From CAYTLQ01 sp964438715 (GTDB lineage Bacteria > Bacteroidota > Ignavibacteria > Ignavibacteriales > Ignavibacteriaceae), in assembly GCA_964438715.1 (NCBI GenBank), contig CAYTLQ010000048.1, positions 1 through 12,215 of the forward strand: a DNA stretch of 12,215 bases, written 5' to 3'. Below are positions 1 through 6,680 of the stretch, in pieces. The notes below the pieces were generated by a model. That model worked only from the letters and a program-made list of their open reading frames with translations, was not told the DNA's origin and made no database searches. Each line of letters starts with the position of its first letter. The first letter of the stretch is position 1. The translations under genes were made by a program, and so were the position numbers.

Positions 1-544
1 CTTCATAAGTACCATCTCTATCGACTGATTGGATGATTATTTCACCTGCTCCATATTCCGCCATTTTTTGAACAAATTCTATTAAGTCTTCATTAGACTT
101 TATTTTTGCATTACGGTAAAAAAGATTTACTTTTCCGAAAATATTTTTCTTTACATCAACGCACACAACAATTGTTGAAGAGCCGAATGTATCAGCCGCT
201 TCTTTAATAAAATCCGGATTTTCACAAGCTATCGTATTAAGAATTACTTTTTCCGCTCCATTTTCAAGAACTTTCCTAATATCACCAATGCTCCTAATAC
301 CTCCCCCAACACCAAATGGCATATTAGCCTCATCACCTACCTTATGTACAAAATCCAATGATATTAACCTGTTTTCTGCAGATGCATTTATATCTAAAAA
401 AATAAGTTCATCTGTCTTTTTGTCGTTAAAGATCTTCACCGCGTTGATTGGATCGCCAATGTATCTATGATTTTTGAACTTTACTGACTTTACTAACCCG
501 AGATTCTTTAACAATAGTACTGGTATAACTCTGGGACGAAACAA
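1..544 (-). CDS. HisF-like amidotransferase partner subunit of the O-antigen type (partial, 3' end beyond window)
   Basis: This is a (beta/alpha)8-barrel protein related to imidazole glycerol phosphate synthase subunit HisF. About 181 of the usual ~250 residues are present; the C-terminus lies beyond the left edge. The start is a TTG at 544-542, two bases after the HisH stop and 8 nt from a GGAG at 556-553. It gives MFRPRVIPVLLLKN, which matches the family N-terminus. Other HisF landmarks are GDPINAVKIF (about 30-39), DELIFLDINAS (45-55), GVGGGIRS (78-85) and CVDVKKN (128-134). The barrel position of catalytic Asp11 is Leu here, while Asp130 is kept. With the linked glutaminase and WbpG-like gene, I infer that it passes ammonia from HisH to a sugar amidotransferase and does not make histidine. 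I am sure of the family and fairly sure of the role. Confidence 0.9.
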   Translation of the reverse strand, partial: MFRPRVIPVLLLKNLGLVKSVKFKNHRYIGDPINAVKIFNDKKTDELIFLDINASAENRLISLDFVHKVGDEANMPFGVGGGIRSIGDIRKVLENGAEKVILNTIACENPDFIKEAADTFGSSTIVVCVDVKKNIFGKVNLFYRNAKIKSNEDLIEFVQKMAEYGAGEIIIQSVDRDGTYE

Positions 545-546
545 AA

Positions 547-1161
547 TTATATCTCCGCAAATCTTTTTAACAATTCGAAACCTACATTATGACTTTTTTC
601 CGGATGAAATTGTGTACCAAATATATTTTGTCTTCTCACAGCAGAAACGAACTTATAATCATAAACTGTTGTCATCCAAACATCATTGGGATCGTTACAT
701 ATTAAGTGATAACTGTGAACAAAATAGAACTGATCTGAATTGACTAGTCCTTCATTAAGATAATTAGAATTTACTATTTCCACATTATTCCATCCCATGT
801 GGGGTACTTTAAATTTAATTTCATCAGAAACCTTAAATTTTTTTACTTCTGCATCAATCCACCCTAAGCCCTGTGCATCTCCCTCCTCTGAGTGTTTTGC
901 AAATAATTGTGTCCCTAAACAAATTCCCAAAATTGGCACTTTCATGGTCAATACTTTTTCATTCAGCACCTCAATCAAGTCAAACTCTTGTAATTTTTGC
1001 ATGCCATACTTAAAGTGTCCGACTCCAGGTAAAACAAGCTTATCGGCTTTATTAATTACTTCTTTATCTGATGTAACAACGCACTGAATGTTCAATTTTT
1101 TAAATTTATTGTAAACAGAGCGAAGGTTACCCATTCCGTAGTCAACAACCGCCACTAACAT
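547..1161 (-). CDS. HisH-like glutamine amidotransferase (glutaminase) of the O-antigen type
   Basis: This is a class I (triad) glutaminase of 204 residues, the usual HisH length. It releases ammonia from glutamine for a synthase partner in the cytoplasm. Numbered from the ATG at 1161, the N-terminus is MLVAVVDYGMGN, the nucleophile is Cys81 in GICLGTQL, and the His186/Glu188 pair sits in FHPEKS. PGVGHF (45-50) and FYFVHSY (145-151) are also typical. An in-frame TTG at 1176 would add five residues directly after the preceding stop. I prefer the ATG because family proteins begin at this strand and GAGAAA precedes it. The gene follows the WbpG-like gene by 15 nt and precedes the HisF-like gene by 2 nt. 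The linkage points to ammonia supply for sugar amidination, as for HisH2 in Pseudomonas O-antigen clusters, and not to histidine synthesis; no other his genes are present. Confidence 0.92.
   Translation of the reverse strand: MLVAVVDYGMGNLRSVYNKFKKLNIQCVVTSDKEVINKADKLVLPGVGHFKYGMQKLQEFDLIEVLNEKVLTMKVPILGICLGTQLFAKHSEEGDAQGLGWIDAEVKKFKVSDEIKFKVPHMGWNNVEIVNSNYLNEGLVNSDQFYFVHSYHLICNDPNDVWMTTVYDYKFVSAVRRQNIFGTQFHPEKSHNVGFELLKRFAEI
553..556 (-). promoter_or_regulatory. Shine-Dalgarno site that sets the TTG start of the HisF-like gene
   Basis: A GGAG read on the minus strand lies 8 nt before the TTG at 544-542, inside the last codons of the HisH-like gene. There is no ATG near the expected N-terminus; the in-frame codons just upstream are ATA and ATT. 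This site, plus the family match starting at FRPR, decides for TTG. Confidence 0.6.
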
Positions 1162-1176
1162 TTGTTTCTCATACAA

Positions 1177-2322
1177 CTAATTTAGTATCCCTCTTTCCTC
1201 CAGCTCAAAGAATATTTTTGGTTTTGTGGGTACTATTCCTTTGATAATCGGCCAAATATATGTATAAGTTTTTACTATTATATTGAAATAAGAAGGATAA
1301 TCAAGAAAAGATTTATTCGGAGCGTCCCACAGCCTTTGAAAATCGGATTTTGAATAAGACAACTTATTGAGAATATAATCTAGGTCTTTTTCTAATTCTT
1401 CTTTTGAATAAGGCGGTTTAGCAATTTTAGCAAGCGCCTCTTGTCTGGTTATTTTACCACTGAGAACCTGAGCAGAATAAGTGATTTTTCTTTTATCTAT
1501 ACCAAATTTTTCATACATCCAATACCCAATTGCAAATTTAGTAAAGAGATTTTCATGATGATGTTCACCATAATACCGCCACCCAAAATTTTCTATAAGA
1601 TACTTTTGGGCATCCTGTTTATTGTATTCGATGTAGTTATAAACAGGAAAAAGTTTTATACCCTTAATATATCCCAAATAGTACAGCTTAAACATTGAAA
1701 TCATGGGAAAAGACTTAAGCTTTGTTTTACCAAATTTTTTATGCAAATACAATAATTGTTTTTGATCGGAATATGTCCACTCTGTAGGTTGTTTCCCTTC
1801 AGAACGGAAATCGTTACCGATAAAAATATACTTAACTCCAATTTTTGAAGCTGTTTTATATAAAACTGATTGTATTGCAATATCTGTAGGTACATCGATC
1901 CATGGAAGACCAGCCTCCATATAACATCGCATAAGATCTTTTATCTCTTCATAATCAATAACATAAGTTTCCAAATCAATTCCCAGACTGCTTGTCATTA
2001 ACTGAATATTTGCAACTGCAATTTCCGAGTTCCAACCATTATCTAAATTAACAGCAAGTGGAGAAAGTCCAGACTTCTTAAGAATGTAAAGCAGATAAGA
2101 ACTGTCAGTGCCTCCGCTAACACCAACTACGCAATCATATTTTCGGTGACCTTTATATTGAATTATACTACTAACTATTTCTTCCCACTTTTTGTGTGCG
2201 TCCAGCCCTTTCGGAAATTCGCTCATCAATTTTTGTTGAATTTTTGCGTAGTTTGAAACACCGTTTTCATCAAAGGTTATACCCGGGACTGTTTCATCCC
2301 AAATACCTAATTTACATATCAT
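1177..2322 (-). CDS. N-acetyl sugar amidotransferase, WbpG/PseA-like family
   Basis: This 381-residue protein belongs to the ATP-pyrophosphatase (PP-loop) sugar amidotransferases that turn an acetamido group on a nucleotide sugar into an acetamidino group. The PP-loop is SGGTDSS at 69-75, preceded by the strand YDCVVGV. ITFDENGVSNY (15-25), GWRYYGEHHHENLFTKF (247-263), FGIDKRK (273-279) and SGKITRQEAL (288-297) are family landmarks. Most relatives carry two Cys pairs near the N-terminus (CxxC then CxxC). Here only Cys3 remains and the second pair reads SNYA, so a zinc-type site looks lost. The ATG has GAG 6 nt upstream. It is linked to the HisH- and HisF-like genes, which should supply ammonia. 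It probably acts on an activated amino sugar in the cytoplasm. The exact substrate cannot be read from sequence. Confidence 0.9.
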   Translation of the reverse strand: MICKLGIWDETVPGITFDENGVSNYAKIQQKLMSEFPKGLDAHKKWEEIVSSIIQYKGHRKYDCVVGVSGGTDSSYLLYILKKSGLSPLAVNLDNGWNSEIAVANIQLMTSSLGIDLETYVIDYEEIKDLMRCYMEAGLPWIDVPTDIAIQSVLYKTASKIGVKYIFIGNDFRSEGKQPTEWTYSDQKQLLYLHKKFGKTKLKSFPMISMFKLYYLGYIKGIKLFPVYNYIEYNKQDAQKYLIENFGWRYYGEHHHENLFTKFAIGYWMYEKFGIDKRKITYSAQVLSGKITRQEALAKIAKPPYSKEELEKDLDYILNKLSYSKSDFQRLWDAPNKSFLDYPSYFNIIVKTYTYIWPIIKGIVPTKPKIFFELEERGILN

Positions 2323-2364
2323 TTAATTCTCAAGATGAGTTTTATCAAAATACTTTAATTACCT

Positions 2365-2370
2365 ATTATA
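2365..2370 (-). promoter_or_regulatory. Possible -10 box upstream of the WbpG-like gene
   Basis: TATAAT on the minus strand sits 42 nt before the ATG at 2322, which would give a leader of roughly 35 nt. The -35 region 17 bp upstream is poor and overlaps a 13-bp palindrome at 2380-2392. The 242-bp AT-rich spacer (2323-2564) holds no convincing gene and is the most likely place for a promoter of the wbpG-hisH-hisF block. AT-rich DNA yields such boxes by chance. Confidence 0.3.
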
Positions 2371-2564
2371 CAGAGTTAAACTAATTATTAGTGTTTTCAA
2401 TATTTTTAGAAGGACATTTTGAAATGGAAATAATTTCTTACTGGTTGAATCATTAAAAAGTATTTCGACGGATAATAAATGTAATCTCATTATAAAGTAT
2501 TTCGTGTGTATATAATTACTATTTAAACTGTGATTTTTATTACAAATCAAATAATTTTTTATAA

Positions 2565-4394
2565 TTACTGGTACCATTTATTCATGAATAATTCTAAAGA
2601 TAACATTTTCCATAATTCATTCACTTCGCTCATATTCATGGCATGCTTATTAATTATCTGTTTTATTTTCTCCTGATTATAAATCCCTAGTGATTGTACT
2701 TTACCATAATGAATAATATCATTGAATAAGTTTCTGAATCTATGACTATTCAACCACTTTCTTTCCGGAGCCTCAAATCCCACTTTATCCATTCTCAGCC
2801 GGATTTTTTCAATTAGAATATTTTTCATTGACTCTCTTAAAATAAACTTGTTCATTCCATTTTTAATCACAAAGTCGTTACTAAGTTTTAATGTTTTTTC
2901 CACTAAAATGTGATGTAAAAAAGGGAATCTGGCTTCAATAGAAAAATACATTCCGCTTTTATCAGAAAACTTTAAATGATGCTCAAACTTATTCTTAAAG
3001 TGGGCAAAAAAAGAGGCCTTCAAATCATTTAGATTGAACAAACTATCACTAATAGAAATTTCGTCATCATAATTCACTATAAACGAAGAGTTTAAAATCG
3101 CCCTTTTATGTAGAATCAGTCGTCGTCTAAGATACTTTGGTAAATTCATATAGATAAAAGAACTTATGCCAGCCCCAACTCCGTGATGTCTCAGATAATG
3201 ATGCAATTCGTTAAAAAGAAGTTTTATTTTCTTGTGCTTTAGTAACTGCTTAAAGTAAATGCCAAAAAAATAATGATAACCGGCAAGCATTTCATCTGCA
3301 CCTTGTCCACTTAATAACACTGTGCACTTGCCCTTTGTTGCCTCCATGATCTTAAATTCGGAATAGTAAGAAATACCTGGAATTGGTTCAGATATTGCAT
3401 CGTGAAACTTATATAAATCGTTAAACAATGTATCATCAGTAGGAATAATGAAGTTTTTGATCACTTCGTTAGATTCAAATAAATTTATATAATGGCTTTC
3501 ATCTCCGGTCTGCCCCTTACCATAAACAGCAGAAAAGCAGTTAACCAATGATAGTAATCTTTCCTTCAAAATTACTGATAAAATTGAAGAAGAATCTAAC
3601 CCACCACTTAGGCATACACCCACCGGAACATCACTCCTGCAATGGAGTTTTACAGATTCAAAAAAAAGTTCACGAAATTCATCAACAGGATCATTAAAAC
3701 TGACAGCATCATTCGTTCGAGATTGCAAATTATACCACTCCTGAAAAGACGGAATTTCCTGACGAATAATCATATTGTGACCAGCAGGAATTCGTTTAAT
3801 TCCCGTAAAGAAAGTACATTCAGAATAATCTGTTCTATTATGCACAAGGAAATCAAATATGACACGATTATCGGGAGAAGGTGGAGACTTCAATACAGTA
3901 TTAATAGCGGGGAAGTCGGATACAAATAATATTTTTTCTTTGTCCTCATAATAATAAATCGGTTTTATTCCAAAACGATCCCGTGAAATAAATATTTCTC
4001 TTCTTATCTTGTCATATATTGCAAAAGCCCACATTCCAATAAAATGTTCAACACAATCTCTACCCCACTTTAAATAGGCGGCGAGTATAACTTCAGTATC
4101 GGAATTGGATTTAAATTTGTAACTGCTCTCAAGGTTTTTTTTAAGTTCAATGAAATTAAAAATTTCTCCGTTAAAGATTAACACCAAATTTTCATTAGTT
4201 GAAATCATTGGTTGATGCCCGTCCTGAGAGGTGTCTATAATACTGAGCCTTACAAAACCAAACCCAACATTCCCATCCAAATAAACACCTTCATCATCCG
4301 GGCCTCTATGTTTGATAGCCGCCATCATCTTTAAAAGAGTTTTAGATTCAACTCTTTTAGAACTTTTGTTAATGAAACCTACAATTCCGCACAT
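2565..4394 (-). CDS. AsnB-type glutamine-hydrolysing amidotransferase
   Basis: This is a 609-residue class II glutamine amidotransferase fused to an asparagine synthase domain. The N-terminal Cys2 (MCGIVGF) is the glutaminase nucleophile; RGPDDEG (30-36), FNGEIFN (74-80) and SDTEV (98-102) complete the glutamine site. The synthase half has the PP-loop SGGLDSS at 263-269 and SGQGADEMLAGYHYF from 362. All key residues look intact. It is about 55 residues longer than E. coli AsnB and resembles the polysaccharide-cluster paralogues. In such clusters (for example wbpS in P. aeruginosa) members are proposed to amidate uronic acids, which I infer here; an ordinary asparagine synthetase is the alternative. 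The ATG is preceded by AGGGG at 4412-4408. The gene is flanked by spacers of 189 and 242 bp, so it may have its own transcript. Confidence 0.93.
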   Translation of the reverse strand: MCGIVGFINKSSKRVESKTLLKMMAAIKHRGPDDEGVYLDGNVGFGFVRLSIIDTSQDGHQPMISTNENLVLIFNGEIFNFIELKKNLESSYKFKSNSDTEVILAAYLKWGRDCVEHFIGMWAFAIYDKIRREIFISRDRFGIKPIYYYEDKEKILFVSDFPAINTVLKSPPSPDNRVIFDFLVHNRTDYSECTFFTGIKRIPAGHNMIIRQEIPSFQEWYNLQSRTNDAVSFNDPVDEFRELFFESVKLHCRSDVPVGVCLSGGLDSSSILSVILKERLLSLVNCFSAVYGKGQTGDESHYINLFESNEVIKNFIIPTDDTLFNDLYKFHDAISEPIPGISYYSEFKIMEATKGKCTVLLSGQGADEMLAGYHYFFGIYFKQLLKHKKIKLLFNELHHYLRHHGVGAGISSFIYMNLPKYLRRRLILHKRAILNSSFIVNYDDEISISDSLFNLNDLKASFFAHFKNKFEHHLKFSDKSGMYFSIEARFPFLHHILVEKTLKLSNDFVIKNGMNKFILRESMKNILIEKIRLRMDKVGFEAPERKWLNSHRFRNLFNDIIHYGKVQSLGIYNQEKIKQIINKHAMNMSEVNELWKMLSLELFMNKWYQ

Positions 4395-4402
4395 AAACTA
4401 TT

Positions 4403-4417
4403 CTCTTCCCCTAAGAG
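4403..4417 (-). promoter_or_regulatory. asnB Shine-Dalgarno sequence inside a small hairpin
   Basis: On the minus strand CTCTT and AAGAG can pair around the loop AGGGG, which is the strongest Shine-Dalgarno match near this start. The loop ends 13 nt before the ATG, a rather long spacing, and the stem is only 5 bp. It may merely display the site; regulation is not shown. Confidence 0.3.
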
Positions 4418-4446
4418 TACATTTTGATTGCTAATATCTTTAAAGG

Positions 4447-4467
4447 CGGCTTAATAACTCTAAGCCG
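4447..4467 (-). other. Hairpin in the asnB leader
   Basis: Arms at 4447-4453 and 4461-4467 pair perfectly over 7 bp (CGGCTTA with TAAGCCG) around a 7-nt loop. It is a G+C-rich island in an AT-rich 189-bp spacer, 53 nt upstream of the asnB ATG. No real T-run follows on the minus strand (only CCTTTAAAG), so it is a poor terminator. It could be a leader structure or a weak stop for the upstream glycosyltransferase transcript. A second, 5-bp stem lies at 4508-4521. Confidence 0.35.
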
Positions 4468-4583
4468 GTGTAAATATATAGGCTTCATTTGCTTAGTATT
4501 ATGCTCTGGGTAAATCTACCCGGGAAATTTTTTGATTATTAAGTCAGAATAATTAACTGTGAGTTATGTGATTTCTTTAATAG

Positions 4584-5513
4584 TTAGCTATTTATGATCT
4601 TTGAATAAACACCAATCAATTTTTCAGCAATTATTTTATCATCCAAGTGCAAGATTTTATTTCGGCCATTAGTTCTTCTCGGATTAGTTACCAAGTCAAT
4701 AGTCCAAGATGCCATCTCATCTACATTAAAGTTTGAGACAAAACAAGAATCTGTTTCACTGACAACATCCTTCACATCCCCGACATTCGTTGAAACAATC
4801 GGACAGTTACATGCCATTGCCTCTTTAATAACATTTGGAGAACCTTCAGAAAAAGATGTTAACAATAGTACATCTGCGGCATTGTAATAAAGTGGCATCT
4901 TTTCAACTTCAATATTCTTTAAAGGCAAAAGAATTGTTTTAGAATTAACCTCCTTAATCTTATCGTAAATTTCAAGTGCTAAATTATAGTTTTTTTCTAC
5001 CCTATCCGGGTCAGAAGCAAATAAGATATAGCTTTTACTTATTTCTAATCCCAATTCAATCTTGGCATAATTTTGATCAACTGGTTTAAAGTGAGAAAAA
5101 TTAACGCCATTCGGAATGACAATTGCATCGGTCAAACCAAGTTTTTCTTTAAGGGAATTCGTTTTTACAATGGTGGAATCCCACAAGTAACCGGCAAATA
5201 TTTTGAGAATTATTCTTCCTGATGCAGAGGAATCGTTTACATCACTTCCCATTAAAGAGCAAACAATTTTTGCATTTGGTACAGAAATTTTCGAAAGATA
5301 TCCAATTAAGGAGTAATGTGCATGCACTATATCCGGTGAGAATGACCTTATTGTATTTCTGAATGGGAGGATATTCTTTAAATATCCGCTCAACCCAACT
5401 CCATATAAATTATAGTATTCAATTTCAATACCACTTCTACGCAGTGACTCTCCCTGATTCGTACTTATTGGATCAATTCTGGCATTACAACTTCTGACGA
5501 ATAAAACTTTCAC
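4584..5513 (-). CDS. Compact GT4-family glycosyltransferase
   Basis: This 309-residue GT-B enzyme transfers a sugar from a nucleotide donor to a growing lipid-linked oligosaccharide on the cytoplasmic side. The N-terminal acceptor domain starts MKVLFVRS and contains PDIVHAHYSLIGYL (60-73). The linker VIPNGVNFSHF (132-142) and the donor-site motif from Glu223 (EGSPNVIKE, two Glu seven residues apart) are typical of GT4 retaining enzymes. GDVKDVV (245-251) follows as expected. It is shorter than the usual 350-400 residues, but both domains are recognisable, so I do not call it truncated. The start is GTG at 5513-5511, with GAG 9 nt upstream. A better AGGAG lies too far upstream to serve it. It is separated from its neighbours by 135 and 189 bp, unlike the coupled genes before it. 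Donor and linkage cannot be predicted. Confidence 0.9.
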   Translation of the reverse strand: MKVLFVRSCNARIDPISTNQGESLRRSGIEIEYYNLYGVGLSGYLKNILPFRNTIRSFSPDIVHAHYSLIGYLSKISVPNAKIVCSLMGSDVNDSSASGRIILKIFAGYLWDSTIVKTNSLKEKLGLTDAIVIPNGVNFSHFKPVDQNYAKIELGLEISKSYILFASDPDRVEKNYNLALEIYDKIKEVNSKTILLPLKNIEVEKMPLYYNAADVLLLTSFSEGSPNVIKEAMACNCPIVSTNVGDVKDVVSETDSCFVSNFNVDEMASWTIDLVTNPRRTNGRNKILHLDDKIIAEKLIGVYSKIINS

Positions 5514-5559
5514 TGCAATATACTCAACTTGATCGCATCTCCTGCTAATTAATTATTGG

Positions 5560-5580
5560 TGTTAACAAAATACTGTTAAC
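5560..5580. repeat. Paired TGTTAAC repeat in the spacer before the compact GT4
   Basis: TGTTAAC occurs at 5560-5566 and again at 5574-5580. Since GTTAAC is itself palindromic, the pair can also form a 6-bp hairpin with an 8-nt loop. It lies about 50 bp upstream of the GTG start in a 135-bp spacer with no gene. It might be an operator-like site; no T-run follows and chance is a fair explanation. Confidence 0.3.
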
Positions 5581-5648
5581 TCACTCAAAATATTTTTGGT
5601 TGACATACTTACGATAACTGTGGTTTAGTTAAAAGTTACTAAAATGTT

Positions 5649-6677
5649 TTATTTATTTAAATATTTCCCGATGCTGTGAATATATGTTTCTTCAACTGTC
5701 ATACCTTCTTCGATATACTCCCACGAACCTTTACTGAACTCATAATGACCCTTAGATTTAATCACTCCAACCGTACCAAAGTAAACAGCTTGAAACTCCA
5801 ATAAATGAAATACGCCATTGAAATCTACAATGTCCATGGATAAAAAAGGAGTTTTTAATAAATCAGTAATTTGTTTCGCATAATCTAAAAGTTTATCTGA
5901 TACTCCGGCTTCTATACCATATAGATAATTTTTATTACCGCTACCGCTAGCGCGAAAATCATTCCTACGTGTTGGCCTCTTAAAGCAAAAAAACAGGTCT
6001 CCAAAGTTAAGTATCTTAAAATCAGCATTCAATCCTGGCACAAATTCCTGAAGGATAAATTTTTTTCGATTTCGGGATTCCCGAATATAACCTGGATACT
6101 TATATTTACGGACAAACTCTTTAAACTCTTCTTTCGGGGAAGTTGTTAAAGTCATTTTTGTTAATTTCCGGATAAGTTCATGCCTTGAATTCGCTATATC
6201 AACTGTTTCACTCATAGCTCCTTCAGACAATTTAATTACTACAGGATAAACCCATTCTTCATCTGCCATAAGAAGTTCTTCAAGAGTTCCGAATAAATGG
6301 GTTTTAAGGGAAACGGATAATCCGGAGGATTTTCGAAGAAATTCCATGAAAACTTTATTATTGTTAGCTCGTAAAAACCTGTATTCCGGGACTAATAATG
6401 CCCCATTCAGCTCAAGATAAAATATGACATCTTCAATAAAACTTTTATAATAATACCCAATATCTTCGGAAGAAGTGTAAAAAACCGGGAGTCCATCCCA
6501 AAATGAAATTGGTTTACTATAAACTTCACTAAATTTCAGAAATTGTGCTTCAATACCGTATTGCAGCAGACCTTTACTCAATTTTTCCAAGTCCATACCA
6601 GACTCATAAGGCACAGAATCATATTTTGATCCATGATAACCTTTATAGTCAGTCAGAAATACAACTTTTTTGTTCAT
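5649..6677 (-). CDS. ATP-grasp ligase-like protein
   Basis: This 342-residue protein looks like an ATP-grasp enzyme, a fold that joins a carboxylate to an amine or thiol through an acyl-phosphate. A pre-ATP-grasp domain covers about 1-100. VVIKLSEGAMSETV (146-159) supplies the ATP-binding lysine (Lys149) and the small-residue loop. ILQEFVPGLNADFKI (208-222) resembles the strand binding the adenine side. Asp282 and Glu294 are the likely metal ligands. The end motif reads LLEFQ, with Gln where most ATP-grasp enzymes have Asn (ExN). It starts 3 nt after the CapA-like gene, so the two are probably co-translated. I do not recognise a named subfamily. A role joining an amino acid or similar acid to a glycan precursor is inferred from context. 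It ends the tight block; a 135-bp spacer follows. Confidence 0.72.
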   Translation of the reverse strand: MNKKVVFLTDYKGYHGSKYDSVPYESGMDLEKLSKGLLQYGIEAQFLKFSEVYSKPISFWDGLPVFYTSSEDIGYYYKSFIEDVIFYLELNGALLVPEYRFLRANNNKVFMEFLRKSSGLSVSLKTHLFGTLEELLMADEEWVYPVVIKLSEGAMSETVDIANSRHELIRKLTKMTLTTSPKEEFKEFVRKYKYPGYIRESRNRKKFILQEFVPGLNADFKILNFGDLFFCFKRPTRRNDFRASGSGNKNYLYGIEAGVSDKLLDYAKQITDLLKTPFLSMDIVDFNGVFHLLEFQAVYFGTVGVIKSKGHYEFSKGSWEYIEEGMTVEETYIHSIGKYLNK

Positions 6678-6680
6678 TTG

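Noticed and set aside
474..743. Plus-strand open frame of 89 codons
   Set aside because: It is antisense to the start of the HisF-like gene and the end of the HisH-like gene, both strongly supported.
797..1087. Plus-strand open frame of 96 codons
   Set aside because: It lies wholly antisense within the HisH-like gene, has no family-like sequence, and the minus-strand frame carries the full catalytic triad.
1..1161. True histidine biosynthesis hisH-hisF
   Set aside because: The HisF-like protein lacks Asp11, the neighbours are polysaccharide genes, and no other his gene is present.
2359..2577. Minus-strand open frame of 72 codons filling the spacer after asnB
   Set aside because: It starts inside the asnB 3' end without a Shine-Dalgarno site, its composition is what random AT-rich DNA gives, and no motif is visible.
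3642..3929. Plus-strand open frame of 95 codons
   Set aside because: Antisense to the asnB synthase domain, with low-complexity Arg/Ile/Asn content and no recognisable domain.
4508..4530. Plus-strand terminator (GGGTA/TACCC stem then a T6 run)
   Set aside because: The stem is only 5 bp, the T-run begins several bases after it, and no plus-strand gene ends there.
5600..5605. TTGACA on the plus strand as a -35 box
   Set aside because: There is no -10 box 16-18 bp downstream and no plus-strand gene to serve.
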